Source of the DNA: Stieleria bergensis
Lineage (GTDB): Bacteria; Planctomycetota; Planctomycetia; Pirellulales; Pirellulaceae
Assembly: GCA_007745635.1 (NCBI GenBank)
Contig: CP036272.1
Location: 692,746-756,745 of the forward strand
Direction: 5' to 3'
DNA length: 64,000 nt
Each line of letters starts with the position of its first letter. Position 1 is the first letter of the stretch. Shown in pieces: positions 1-7,511 of this stretch. Both the position numbers and the translations under genes were made by a program. Under the pieces are notes generated by a model, which searched no databases, had not been told where the DNA came from, and worked only from the letters and a program-made list of their open reading frames with translations.

Positions 1-388
1 CCAGGCTCATTGCAATTCTAGCCAAGTTGACGACTTGTCCCTCGTATTGGCGCATCTGCTGGCGATTCAAAACCAGTGCGCGCGTCATCACGGTCAGGCC
101 GCCTCGGCCACTGTACTCCGGGGCTCCATGTACGCTGCGTGCGAGCGCGAACTGTTGGTCATTGATTGGAAAGTAGCTCAGCCCCCAAGCGTCGACATTG
201 TTTTCAAACTGATCCACTTCAAGCGAACTGTGCGAGGGCGCCCACTTGCAAAAGGACGATGACATGGCTTGGTCAATGCCCGCAGACTTGCCGATGATTT
301 GGTAACCCTTCATCCGCATGCGATCGACCGATCCATAAGTGATCTGATCGACGCTCATCATCGGTAAGGTTGCCTGGGTGGAAGTCAT
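1..388 (-). CDS. GTPase-associated protein 1 (GAP1)-like, N-terminal part, runs off the left edge
   Basis: An open frame starts at the ATG whose first base is 388 and stays open to base 1, so only about 129 N-terminal residues are visible. The segment YGSVDRMRMKGYQIIGKSAG resembles the start of GAP1-N domains (Q-x-Y-x-S---GYQ--A-SpG), and a later stretch ending SGRGGLTVMTRALVL resembles the family's 'R-x-x-y-G--DysGR-GN---HaLvl' motif. GAP1 proteins are partners of TRAFAC or double-GTPase proteins in predicted NTP-dependent conflict systems, and the gene just upstream (97 nt away, same strand) encodes exactly such a GTPase. The in-frame ATG pair at 359-364 is a less likely alternative start because it would cut the conserved N-terminus shorter. 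The family call is by motif memory, not a profile search. Confidence 0.55.
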   Translation of the reverse strand, partial: MTSTQATLPMMSVDQITYGSVDRMRMKGYQIIGKSAGIDQAMSSSFCKWAPSHSSLEVDQFENNVDAWGLSYFPINDQQFALARSVHGAPEYSGRGGLTVMTRALVLNRQQMRQYEGQVVNLARIAMSL

Positions 389-485
389 GGTCGGTCGAAG
401 TCGGGTCGATGTCGGTTGAGGCGATGCTGGCGAGCAATCGCAAGGAAGAAAGGCCACGCATTGCGTCTCAGAGAGGCGCCATTGG

Positions 486-1391
486 TCAGCTGTTTTGGAT
501 GGCCCACTTGAGAGGTTCGATCACGCCTTTGGGTTGGATGTGCAACGGGACACGCGCATTGCCGCCGTAGCTGTCGGCAAGCAAGACGGATGATCCAACG
601 ATGCTGGCACTAAAGGCTTCATGTTTGGGAAAGTGATGAAAGCAGAAGTCGCGGAATCGAGGCATGTTGTTTGCCAAGAATCGGGCGGGATCTTGCTCCG
701 CATCCAGACAGGTGTCACTTTTTGTGAAGATCACGCCCACCGCAGGGGTGATTGCATCCTTTCCTTCCTGTGCAGCCAGCGATTGTTTTTGCACGATGTA
801 GGAGCCAAGTTTCATCGCGAATAAGTCTGCGCTAGAGCCGTTGTCCCGAACTTCCATGGAGTCACAAAGAAGCAGGAATGCGGACGTGCGTTTGATGATG
901 TTTTCGACAGCCGGATAGGTGCCGGGCTGTTCCAGTTCCATCGCAATGGCTTCCCCTGCGAAGTCCGGCGCGACAAAGTCAACGGTGCGTTCTTCGTTCG
1001 GAGTGTTGTCGGTGACAACACAGTGAAGCCAATTCCAAAGGTCGGATTCGTTGGGCGTTTTGCCGGGAAAACGACGTGCTTCAAGATCACGCACGACACT
1101 TTCCTGGAGCCCAATCGAAAAGGCACCATTGGGAATGCCTTTCAAGTTTTGTGAGCCACCGCACAGCATGTCCAGCAGCACGCCAAGGTAAACCGTTTTG
1201 CCGGCGTTACTGGGACCGACGATGGAAATAAAGTGCGGATCCTTTTGGCGTCGTCCGACGGATCGAGTGATCTCCGTTGGCGTGTGGCAATGATCACAGA
1301 AATCATTCTGGTCGCTGATCGCTGACTGGCAGCAAATGCAACGGTTGGTTTCCGCTTCTAGCACTGCGGTGGAATAGTCTTCAGTTCTCAT
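486..1391 (-). CDS. Zinc-ribbon GTPase of the TRAFAC / double-GTPase type
   Basis: A 301-residue protein beginning with a small zinc ribbon (C18-x2-C21 and C32-x2-C35) and continuing into a P-loop GTPase domain. The Walker A motif is GPSNAGKT (59-66), a Walker B/G3-like DFAGE lies at 143-147, a TKSD G4 motif at 223-226 gives guanine specificity, and an SAS G5-like turn follows at about 261. Zinc-ribbon GTPases of this form are paired with GAP1 proteins, and a GAP1-like gene lies directly downstream. The ATG at 1391 was preferred because CAGG lies 8 nt upstream; an in-frame GTG at 1406 would add five residues without a visible Shine-Dalgarno. It lies 46 nt after the FGE-fold gene. The protein is probably a regulated switch at the end of the upstream chemosensory genes, but that role is inferred from position. 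Confidence 0.75.
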   Translation of the reverse strand: MRTEDYSTAVLEAETNRCICCQSAISDQNDFCDHCHTPTEITRSVGRRQKDPHFISIVGPSNAGKTVYLGVLLDMLCGGSQNLKGIPNGAFSIGLQESVVRDLEARRFPGKTPNESDLWNWLHCVVTDNTPNEERTVDFVAPDFAGEAIAMELEQPGTYPAVENIIKRTSAFLLLCDSMEVRDNGSSADLFAMKLGSYIVQKQSLAAQEGKDAITPAVGVIFTKSDTCLDAEQDPARFLANNMPRFRDFCFHHFPKHEAFSASIVGSSVLLADSYGGNARVPLHIQPKGVIEPLKWAIQNS

Positions 1392-1437
1392 GAGTTTTGC
1401 CTGCACGTGATGCGAATCGCGAGGTGAGCCATTGCCC

Positions 1438-2505
1438 TTAGGCGTCGTGAGTGGATGGCGGTTCGGTTGGGTTGTCCGTCGGCCGTTGCGGCGCAGGCGG
1501 CGTCAGTCCAGTCGCTGGCAGGCAGCATCGGAATCCGAGGTTGGTAACTCGCGTCATCAAGGGCATTGCACTGCGAGCCTGGGCCGTCGTGTGGGTATGG
1601 AAGTAACTGTCAAAGGCGCCGCCGCGAATCTCCGCCATCGGCTCGTTGCTCAGCACTTGCACATTGTCTGTGGCAGCCAAGACATATTGCGTATTGACCC
1701 ATTCCCAAACATTTCCGATCAACTGTCGAACGCCACTGGTTGTATTGCCTTCAAGGAACTCCTGAACACTGGCTGTTCCATGACGCTGGGATGACCAGAT
1801 ATTGGCATACTGAGGATCAAAGGAATCGCCCCAGGGGTAGCGTGGTTCGCGGCCGGTCTCTGCGTTTGTGTTTTCCCAAACCGCGGCACGTTGCCATTCG
1901 GCGCTGGTGGGCATTCGTTTACCGGCCCACTGGGCATAAGCGTTCGCTTCGTACCAGCAAATGCCGACAACGGGATGCGATTCGGTGCCTGCGGCAGGTT
2001 GCCCGTCACACCAATAGGCTGGACCAGGGTGACGCGTTTGGTCGCGAAACTGAGACAGCGTTGGGACGATTTGTTCGGGCCAGAAGTTGGGGTTTTCATA
2101 GCCACCGTCGGTAATGAAGTGCTTGTAGTCAGCGTTCGTGACGCACCAGCGATCGATATAGACCGATTCGACAGGGGTCGGTCCGATGGCGTGAGGCAGC
2201 AAGGCGAATCCTTTGTCCGTGGTGGTGGCGTATTCGGCCACCATCGAAACGCTGCCGGCCGGCACAAGCGCCATGTCGTGCTCGATGGCCTTCCAAGCAA
2301 ATCGCATCGATTCGCCATCAAAGGGGACGCCATCACGGGGACGAACAATGCCGGCGTAACGACGCAGTCGGATCAGCTGTCGAATGTCGGCTGGTGCTTC
2401 AGGGAAGTCCAGAACGGGGACAGCGAACTCTGGCTCCGGCGCCGGTTTAGGCGCAGAGGGGCGAAAGAGTCGGAAGGGGCTGGTCAGGATGCTGGTTAAA
2501 GTCAC
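1438..2505 (-). CDS. FGE-fold (formylglycine-generating enzyme-like) protein, probably catalytically inactive as an FGE
   Basis: 355 residues from a GTG start at 2505, chosen because GGAG sits 8 nt upstream and the preceding gene stops only 7 bp away; a longer frame would run deep into that gene. After about 75 residues of linker comes an FGE-sulfatase domain: MALVPAGSVSM, PVVGICWYEANAYAQWAGKR, PTSAEWQRAA, a YPWGD segment, GNVWEWVNT, RGGAF and a C-terminal NLGFRCC. In true FGEs the GGS/GGA strand is followed by two copper-binding cysteines (pattern C-x4-C). Here the equivalent segment is GGAFDSYFHTHTTAQARS, with no cysteine, so sulfatase activation is unlikely. FGE-fold proteins of this sort act as accessory or sensor modules in bacterial signalling and conflict clusters, which fits its place between a coiled-coil protein and a GTPase. 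Confidence 0.8.
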   Translation of the reverse strand: MTLTSILTSPFRLFRPSAPKPAPEPEFAVPVLDFPEAPADIRQLIRLRRYAGIVRPRDGVPFDGESMRFAWKAIEHDMALVPAGSVSMVAEYATTTDKGFALLPHAIGPTPVESVYIDRWCVTNADYKHFITDGGYENPNFWPEQIVPTLSQFRDQTRHPGPAYWCDGQPAAGTESHPVVGICWYEANAYAQWAGKRMPTSAEWQRAAVWENTNAETGREPRYPWGDSFDPQYANIWSSQRHGTASVQEFLEGNTTSGVRQLIGNVWEWVNTQYVLAATDNVQVLSNEPMAEIRGGAFDSYFHTHTTAQARSAMPLMTRVTNLGFRCCLPATGLTPPAPQRPTDNPTEPPSTHDA

Positions 2506-2512
2506 TGGTCGA

Positions 2513-3766
2513 TCACTCCCCCGATGCGTTGGTTGAAGAACCATCGGATCGATGGGGGTATTGAGGAGACGTTGGTGTGGCTCCTGGATAGGGATAGTTT
2601 GAGTATTGGCTCGATGATTGGTCTGCGGCGCTGGGCGGCAGAGGTTCGTTGTGGCCGGTTGGGGATTGATTCCCATACGGGTTGGGGACGCCCGGAGTCA
2701 TCGGGTACGAAGCCGCCGGTGGTTGGGGCATCGAAGGGGGTTGCGGGCTGTTCCATGATTGCGGGCTAGCCGGTGGCAACGGAGCATTGGTTTGAACCGG
2801 CGGAGGCGCAGGCATGTGAGCACCTGCTGGACGGTCCGCCCCCGCAGGGTAGCCATCCTGGGAATAGGGCTGCTGAAGAGGACTGGTGCTGGGAGGCTGT
2901 GGATTGGGGGACGCTGCTGCGGCAGGGTGCTGATGCGGTGCCACGGGCGCGATCGGCTGGCCCGGTTGATTGAGCTGGCCCGGTTGATTGTTTGCGCCAG
3001 TGCCAGGGTAGCCCGGCTGAATGTTGTAGGGCTGGTTGTTGTAAGACTGGGACGCTGCCGGGAGCGTCGTGCCTGGCTGAGCGGGATGGCCGGTGGATGT
3101 CAAATGATCCGAACCGGCACCAGCAAAGGCGGCGGGGTCAACATACTGATTGTCACCCGCGGTGGGCTGGTGAGTTGGCATGGGCGAAATCGCTGGTGCT
3201 TGCCGAGCGGCTTGCAAGGCTTGCCGTCGCGCATCTTCGACTTCGAGCCACGCTTGAGTGACCAGTTGCATTTGTTCGCCAAGTTCGGTTTCTCGGCGGT
3301 GAAACTCATTCAACCACTGCTTCTGCTCGACGTTCTGCTGTTCGATCTGTTGCTCGAGCTGCTGTTTTTCAATGTTGATGGACTTTGACATGGTCACGAG
3401 CAGTTGACCACGTTGAACCCAAGAGTTGGCGAATTGCTCCACCGTTCCCACCAAACTTTCGGTGGTTTCTAGATGCTGTATGAATCGCTGTGAAAAGTCG
3501 CGAGCCGCGGAGGCATCGGTGACCGCCTCGGGTGTTGCTTGTTGCTGTGCTGTTGTTTGCTGTGCTGGTTGTTGCTGTGCTGTTGTTTGACGCTTGAGCT
3601 CCCCAACCGTTTCCATTAGCGAAGCCAGCGAATGATCGCTCCCAGCCTCTGCTGGCTGAGCTTCTTCGGGAGTCGGTTTCGACCAGAACCCAGACCAGAT
3701 GCTTGAACCTTTTTTGGCGTCAGCACTGGGTTGGTTGGGTTGTGATGGTGTGGAGTGGTCAGACAT
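2513..3766 (-). CDS. Coiled-coil protein with long Pro/Gln/Tyr-rich C-terminal tail
   Basis: 417 residues and no recognised family. Residues 1-45 are polar. A short helix, then a QTTAQQQ-PAQQTTAQQQ repeat, leads into a predicted coiled coil at about residues 85-190 (NIEKQQLEQQIEQQNVEQ followed by heptad-like sequence to about 185). From about 195 to the end it is low-complexity sequence rich in Pro, Gln, Asn, Ser, Gly and Tyr, with no hydrophobic segment. The body suggests a cytoplasmic scaffold that oligomerises through the coil and uses the tail for multivalent contacts. It lies 111 bp after the FHA gene and 7 bp before the FGE-fold gene, so it is almost certainly part of the same transcript. 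Function is inferred only. Confidence 0.65.
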   Translation of the reverse strand: MSDHSTPSQPNQPSADAKKGSSIWSGFWSKPTPEEAQPAEAGSDHSLASLMETVGELKRQTTAQQQPAQQTTAQQQATPEAVTDASAARDFSQRFIQHLETTESLVGTVEQFANSWVQRGQLLVTMSKSINIEKQQLEQQIEQQNVEQKQWLNEFHRRETELGEQMQLVTQAWLEVEDARRQALQAARQAPAISPMPTHQPTAGDNQYVDPAAFAGAGSDHLTSTGHPAQPGTTLPAASQSYNNQPYNIQPGYPGTGANNQPGQLNQPGQPIAPVAPHQHPAAAASPNPQPPSTSPLQQPYSQDGYPAGADRPAGAHMPAPPPVQTNAPLPPASPQSWNSPQPPSMPQPPAASYPMTPGVPNPYGNQSPTGHNEPLPPSAADQSSSQYSNYPYPGATPTSPQYPHRSDGSSTNASGE

Positions 3767-3877
3767 TGGCTTTAGTCAGACATGGGCTTCATCGGCAAAT
3801 GTGGCATTGGTTTCAACACCACAGACGATTGAAAGGGGACGAGGTCATGGCAATGGCGATGGGAGATCGCCACTGCA

Positions 3878-5758
3878 TTAGTATTCGTCATCAACACGTT
3901 TCCAGAGTCCAGAGATTCGTTGGAACAGCGAATCTCCACGACTTTTTTCCTGTTCCTCTTCGTGAATCTCGCGAAGGTGCTCGCGTAGGGTCTGCAGCTT
4001 ATGAGCAAACTCACGATCCGAGACATCTTTGGATTCGGAGGGCTGGTCGATGGCATGAATTTGCTTTTGCATTTCGACCTGTTTGCGAGACAGTTCGGCT
4101 TTTTCCTGAGCGACTTCGGCGATTGCGGCCTGCAGTTTTTCCTCACTTTCGCTTTTGGCGCGTTCCATTTGACGACTGAGCGTTGCGCAGCGTTTCTGAG
4201 ATTCATCCAAGTCCGACTGCAGGCTGCGGTTTTTGCGTTGCAGCTGCTCCACCGCTTTGTCGGTCGCCGCCGTGTCAGGGGCATCGGTGCCGATCCGCTG
4301 GGCGGCTGTCACTAAGCGTCGTTCCAGCAGGTCGCGTTCCTCGGTGGTTTGCTCCAAGCGAGTTTTCAAGGCATCCATTTCGGCCTGCCATTCATTTTCG
4401 CGGCCGGCAATCCGTTGTTCAATTTCGCCGACCCACGTTTCCAGGCTGTCGCGTTCGGCTTGCTGATTCTGGATCTGCATTTCCGAAGCTTCGAGGAGTT
4501 GCTGCAAGGTCGAGACACGCTCGTCGTGTTCGGCGAGTTCCGCCAACAACTCTTCGACCCGAGCTTCAAGTTCCGGGTTTTGGTCGTTGGCATCCACCAG
4601 TGAATGGGCCGTTGCACTGGTCGGGGAATCGAGTCCCGCGAAGTCCGCCAGTTCAAGATCTCGTTCGGCCAGTTGTGCTTGCAAGTCCTCAATCTCTGCT
4701 TTGAGCAGTTCGACGACTTCAGGGGCAACGCTTTCCTCTTGATCGCCCCAGTCCAGTCCTTGTGTTCCAGGCGTCGCTTCGACGGCTTGCCAAGTGGAGG
4801 TTGAGTGGGTGTGGGGGTTGGAAATCGCCAATGCTTCGTCGGATTCACTGATCGGATCAGCCAACGTGTCAGCGTCGCTGCTCAGTTCGAGTGTGTCGTC
4901 ATCGCTGCTCAGGTCCAAGGTGTCAACGTCGCTGCTCTGAAAGTGATCGCTTTGGCCAAAGCTGTCATCGTCAGACGAGTCAAAGCTGTTGAAGGGACTT
5001 GAGTCAGAGTCGGTGGCATCCATCGGATCGCGATCAAAGCTCGTTGACTGGAAGTCTTCAAGAGTTGAGGCGTCGTCTTCATCAAAGTCGTTGTCGATCA
5101 ACGATTCGAACGCGTCGTGCCCCATCAGGCCGGTGTTTGGTTTTGCAGGCTCGACTTCATCGTCGATCGTTTCGGCACTCTGGTTTTCGTTAGCCAATGA
5201 ATCCTGTGCAGGAGCCTCTTCAGGTGTCTGTCCCGTTTCAACGGCCTCGTGTGAATCGATGTTTTTGGTGGCATCAATCAGGTCGCTTAGTCGATCGACC
5301 AGTGAGTTCCCCACGTCAGTGTGGTCGGGGGCGACCGGAGCCTGATCCGTGGCGATTTTGGCGTCTTCTAAGCCGAGGCTTTCCATGCCGATGGCTTCTT
5401 CATGGCCCTCGTCTTCGTCGCTGATTTCCGCCGTTTCAATCGCTTTAGAGAATAGGCTGAGTGAGGCGTCGCCGATGCGCAGAGTGTCACCAGGTTTGAA
5501 CTGGGTTTTCTCTTCGATGACTCGGCCGTTGATGAGCGTCCCGGTCGGTGACGCCCAGTCTTGCACGTAAACCGCATGGTCTTCGACAGCCAGCAGGCAA
5601 TGAATCGCAGCAACATTGTCTCCTAAGACCTTGATGCCGCAGGTGTCGCCCGTGCCCAGGAAGATGCTTCTTCCGCTTTGCAGTTCATGTTTTGAGTCGC
5701 CAGACCCCTTGCGCCGGATGCGAATCGTAAACTGTTGTTTCGTGTTGATTGCAGTCAT
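3878..5758 (-). CDS. FHA-domain protein with acidic linker and long coiled coil
   Basis: 626 residues. An FHA (phosphothreonine-binding) domain occupies roughly residues 10-95: GRSIFLGTGDTCGIKVLGD, an AAIHC core in place of the usual SxxH, WASPTGTLING for the T/N-G strand, then FKPGDTLRIGDASL. A long Asp/Ser-rich acidic stretch follows (about 110-330, with repeated SSD/DTLELSSD units). A heptad-repeat coiled coil runs from about 340 to 600 (EIEDLQAQLAERDLELADF, LEARVEELLAELAEHDERV). No membrane segment is visible. ATG 5758 was chosen over an in-frame GTG at 5767 because GGAG lies 8 nt upstream of it. The gene follows the REC-DUF4388 gene by 21 bp. A role as adaptor reading Thr phosphorylation and scaffolding the chemosensory proteins is plausible but inferred. 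Confidence 0.8.
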   Translation of the reverse strand: MTAINTKQQFTIRIRRKGSGDSKHELQSGRSIFLGTGDTCGIKVLGDNVAAIHCLLAVEDHAVYVQDWASPTGTLINGRVIEEKTQFKPGDTLRIGDASLSLFSKAIETAEISDEDEGHEEAIGMESLGLEDAKIATDQAPVAPDHTDVGNSLVDRLSDLIDATKNIDSHEAVETGQTPEEAPAQDSLANENQSAETIDDEVEPAKPNTGLMGHDAFESLIDNDFDEDDASTLEDFQSTSFDRDPMDATDSDSSPFNSFDSSDDDSFGQSDHFQSSDVDTLDLSSDDDTLELSSDADTLADPISESDEALAISNPHTHSTSTWQAVEATPGTQGLDWGDQEESVAPEVVELLKAEIEDLQAQLAERDLELADFAGLDSPTSATAHSLVDANDQNPELEARVEELLAELAEHDERVSTLQQLLEASEMQIQNQQAERDSLETWVGEIEQRIAGRENEWQAEMDALKTRLEQTTEERDLLERRLVTAAQRIGTDAPDTAATDKAVEQLQRKNRSLQSDLDESQKRCATLSRQMERAKSESEEKLQAAIAEVAQEKAELSRKQVEMQKQIHAIDQPSESKDVSDREFAHKLQTLREHLREIHEEEQEKSRGDSLFQRISGLWKRVDDEY

Positions 5759-5779
5759 GAGATGCACTCCGATGCGAAC

Positions 5780-7438
5780 TTACTGATGAGTCGGTGCTTG
5801 ATTGGAACCGCTTTCGATCGCGGGATCGACAGCAGTAGCTGGGGGCGATAATTCGGCAGTTTCAGCGGCGGGTATTGAAGCCGTGGCTGGTGCCGGTAAG
5901 TCAGCAACCTCTCCCATGGTTTGCATGATGGAGTCAAGCGAGTAGGGGGATTGGATCAGTCGCGAGGGAGTAAAGCCCAGCAGGTCTTGCCATGGTGTGT
6001 TGGGATCATTGACCACTTGTGCTGGTGCCAGAGCGATGATCTTGGATGTGCCAAAGGCCTCGACCGCGTTGGTGTAGGCTTCGCGGACCTGCGCACAGGA
6101 CTCGGGCGAATCAACCGCGATGAATACCGCGTCCGGCTTGGTGCGTTTGAGTAGCAATTGCAGTGTCAGCGTGTCGCGAACAATCTTGCCCTGGTAGGGT
6201 GATTGATCGGCTTTGAGTTCGGCACGTAACTTGGCAGCGGCCACGGCATTGGTTACATAGGTGACAAAGCTGCCCTGCGATTCATTGCGAGTGCATTCCA
6301 GGATTTCAGCCATGACAAAACCGGCGAGCACACGACGAACCTCTTCGCGATCCCAGCCCGTTCGGGTGGTCAATTCTTCGACCGAGCGTTCTTCGGTCAG
6401 TAGCGAAATGATCTTCATGTGCTTGGGGGACAAGCCCGCTCGATCCATGTTTTGTCCACGAGCGGCAGCGCGTTTGTATCGGTTCGCTGGATCGTCTTGC
6501 GGAATCAGTGCTGCGTCACAGTGCAACGCGTAGTCAACCAATAAACCCATCAGGCTTGTTTCGAGAGGCAGGTCACGCGGTAGAGCGGGCATCTCGTTCA
6601 AGGTGTTGAATCGGAATAGCAGCAGCTTGCGATTCTTGACCATCCCCATCAAGGTGGCGGCTTGGTAACGCAGTAGCTTAGCGGTGAGTCTTGGGTCCAG
6701 GACACGCTTGTCCATCAGCTGCAAGAAGCCTTCGAACTCTGAACTGCTCCGTCCGGCAATGGTCAGTCGTAGCACTTCGCCCAAGCTCTTCAGTGATTCT
6801 GGCAAATGGTCGATCGCTTGCTGCACTTCGTCGGGTTGCAAGCCAGTGGCTGTGATGCCCTGGATGCGTCCGCCATTGATGTAAATCCACAGACGCAACC
6901 GCTCGGCTTCAATTTCCAGCACACCTTTTTGGTTGCCATTGTTGAGCAAGTCGATGATTTCACGAATGCCGAACATGGCAAAGCGACCGGCGATATCTGG
7001 TTCGCTGGCGTCACCGATGATTTCCGGAACGGCGGAACCTTTACTTTGTGATTCAACGATCATGGCCGCGGTTTCAATCGCGTTTTCAACCGTCGTGATC
7101 AGAAGGTTTTCGGTGTAGGGTTTGGGCAACATGTCGACCACGTTGTCCAGGTCCGCATATTCAACGTAGGCCTTCTTACGCAACGTGGAACTGACGACGA
7201 CGGGAATCGAGCACAGCGTGGAACTGGCCGCCAGTTCTTGGCAGACCTCGAAACCCGTTGTGCCAGGCAATTGGTGGTCAAGCAGGATCAGATCAGGATG
7301 GATCTCCGCCGCCATTTGCAACCCATCTTCAGCCGTTGGCGCCAGTGAAACAGCGTACCCTGCAGGGCTTAATTGTGAGTCGACAAGTTTGCGGATGGTG
7401 GCGCTGTCGTCGATGACCAGGACTTTCTTTTCGGCCAT
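5780..7438 (-). CDS. Response regulator: REC domain plus DUF4388 (PatA-like)
   Basis: 552 residues. The N-terminal receiver domain (about 1-125) has the acidic pair in LVIDDSATIRKL, phosphoacceptor Asp54 in LILLDHQLPG, the conserved Ser/Thr in VVVSSTLRK and Lys in LPKPYTENL. A DUF4388 domain follows at about 150-260 (MFGIREIIDLLNNGNQKGVLEIE, then WIYINGGRIQGITATG). The remaining part has a winged-helix-like piece (EERSVEELTTRTGWDREEVRRVLAGF) and an alpha/beta segment near 425-510. DUF4388 regulators such as PatA accompany chemosensory kinases in gliding or twitching and developmental systems. This is the likely phosphotransfer target of the CheA encoded 73 bp upstream. No DNA-binding output domain was recognised with certainty. 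Confidence 0.85.
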   Translation of the reverse strand: MAEKKVLVIDDSATIRKLVDSQLSPAGYAVSLAPTAEDGLQMAAEIHPDLILLDHQLPGTTGFEVCQELAASSTLCSIPVVVSSTLRKKAYVEYADLDNVVDMLPKPYTENLLITTVENAIETAAMIVESQSKGSAVPEIIGDASEPDIAGRFAMFGIREIIDLLNNGNQKGVLEIEAERLRLWIYINGGRIQGITATGLQPDEVQQAIDHLPESLKSLGEVLRLTIAGRSSSEFEGFLQLMDKRVLDPRLTAKLLRYQAATLMGMVKNRKLLLFRFNTLNEMPALPRDLPLETSLMGLLVDYALHCDAALIPQDDPANRYKRAAARGQNMDRAGLSPKHMKIISLLTEERSVEELTTRTGWDREEVRRVLAGFVMAEILECTRNESQGSFVTYVTNAVAAAKLRAELKADQSPYQGKIVRDTLTLQLLLKRTKPDAVFIAVDSPESCAQVREAYTNAVEAFGTSKIIALAPAQVVNDPNTPWQDLLGFTPSRLIQSPYSLDSIMQTMGEVADLPAPATASIPAAETAELSPPATAVDPAIESGSNQAPTHQ

Positions 7439-7511
7439 GAAACCAATTCCTCAGAAACGAAATTACAAGTGTTTTTGAACTTAGTGATACGATTAAAAAG
7501 TTAGTGTGTCG

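Noticed and set aside
1719..2348. Long minus-strand ORF within the FGE-fold gene
   Set aside because: Out-of-frame shadow; the overlapping frame carries the FGE motifs.
2506..2676. Upstream extension of the FGE-fold gene
   Set aside because: It lies in the preceding gene, while the GTG at 2505 has a Shine-Dalgarno.
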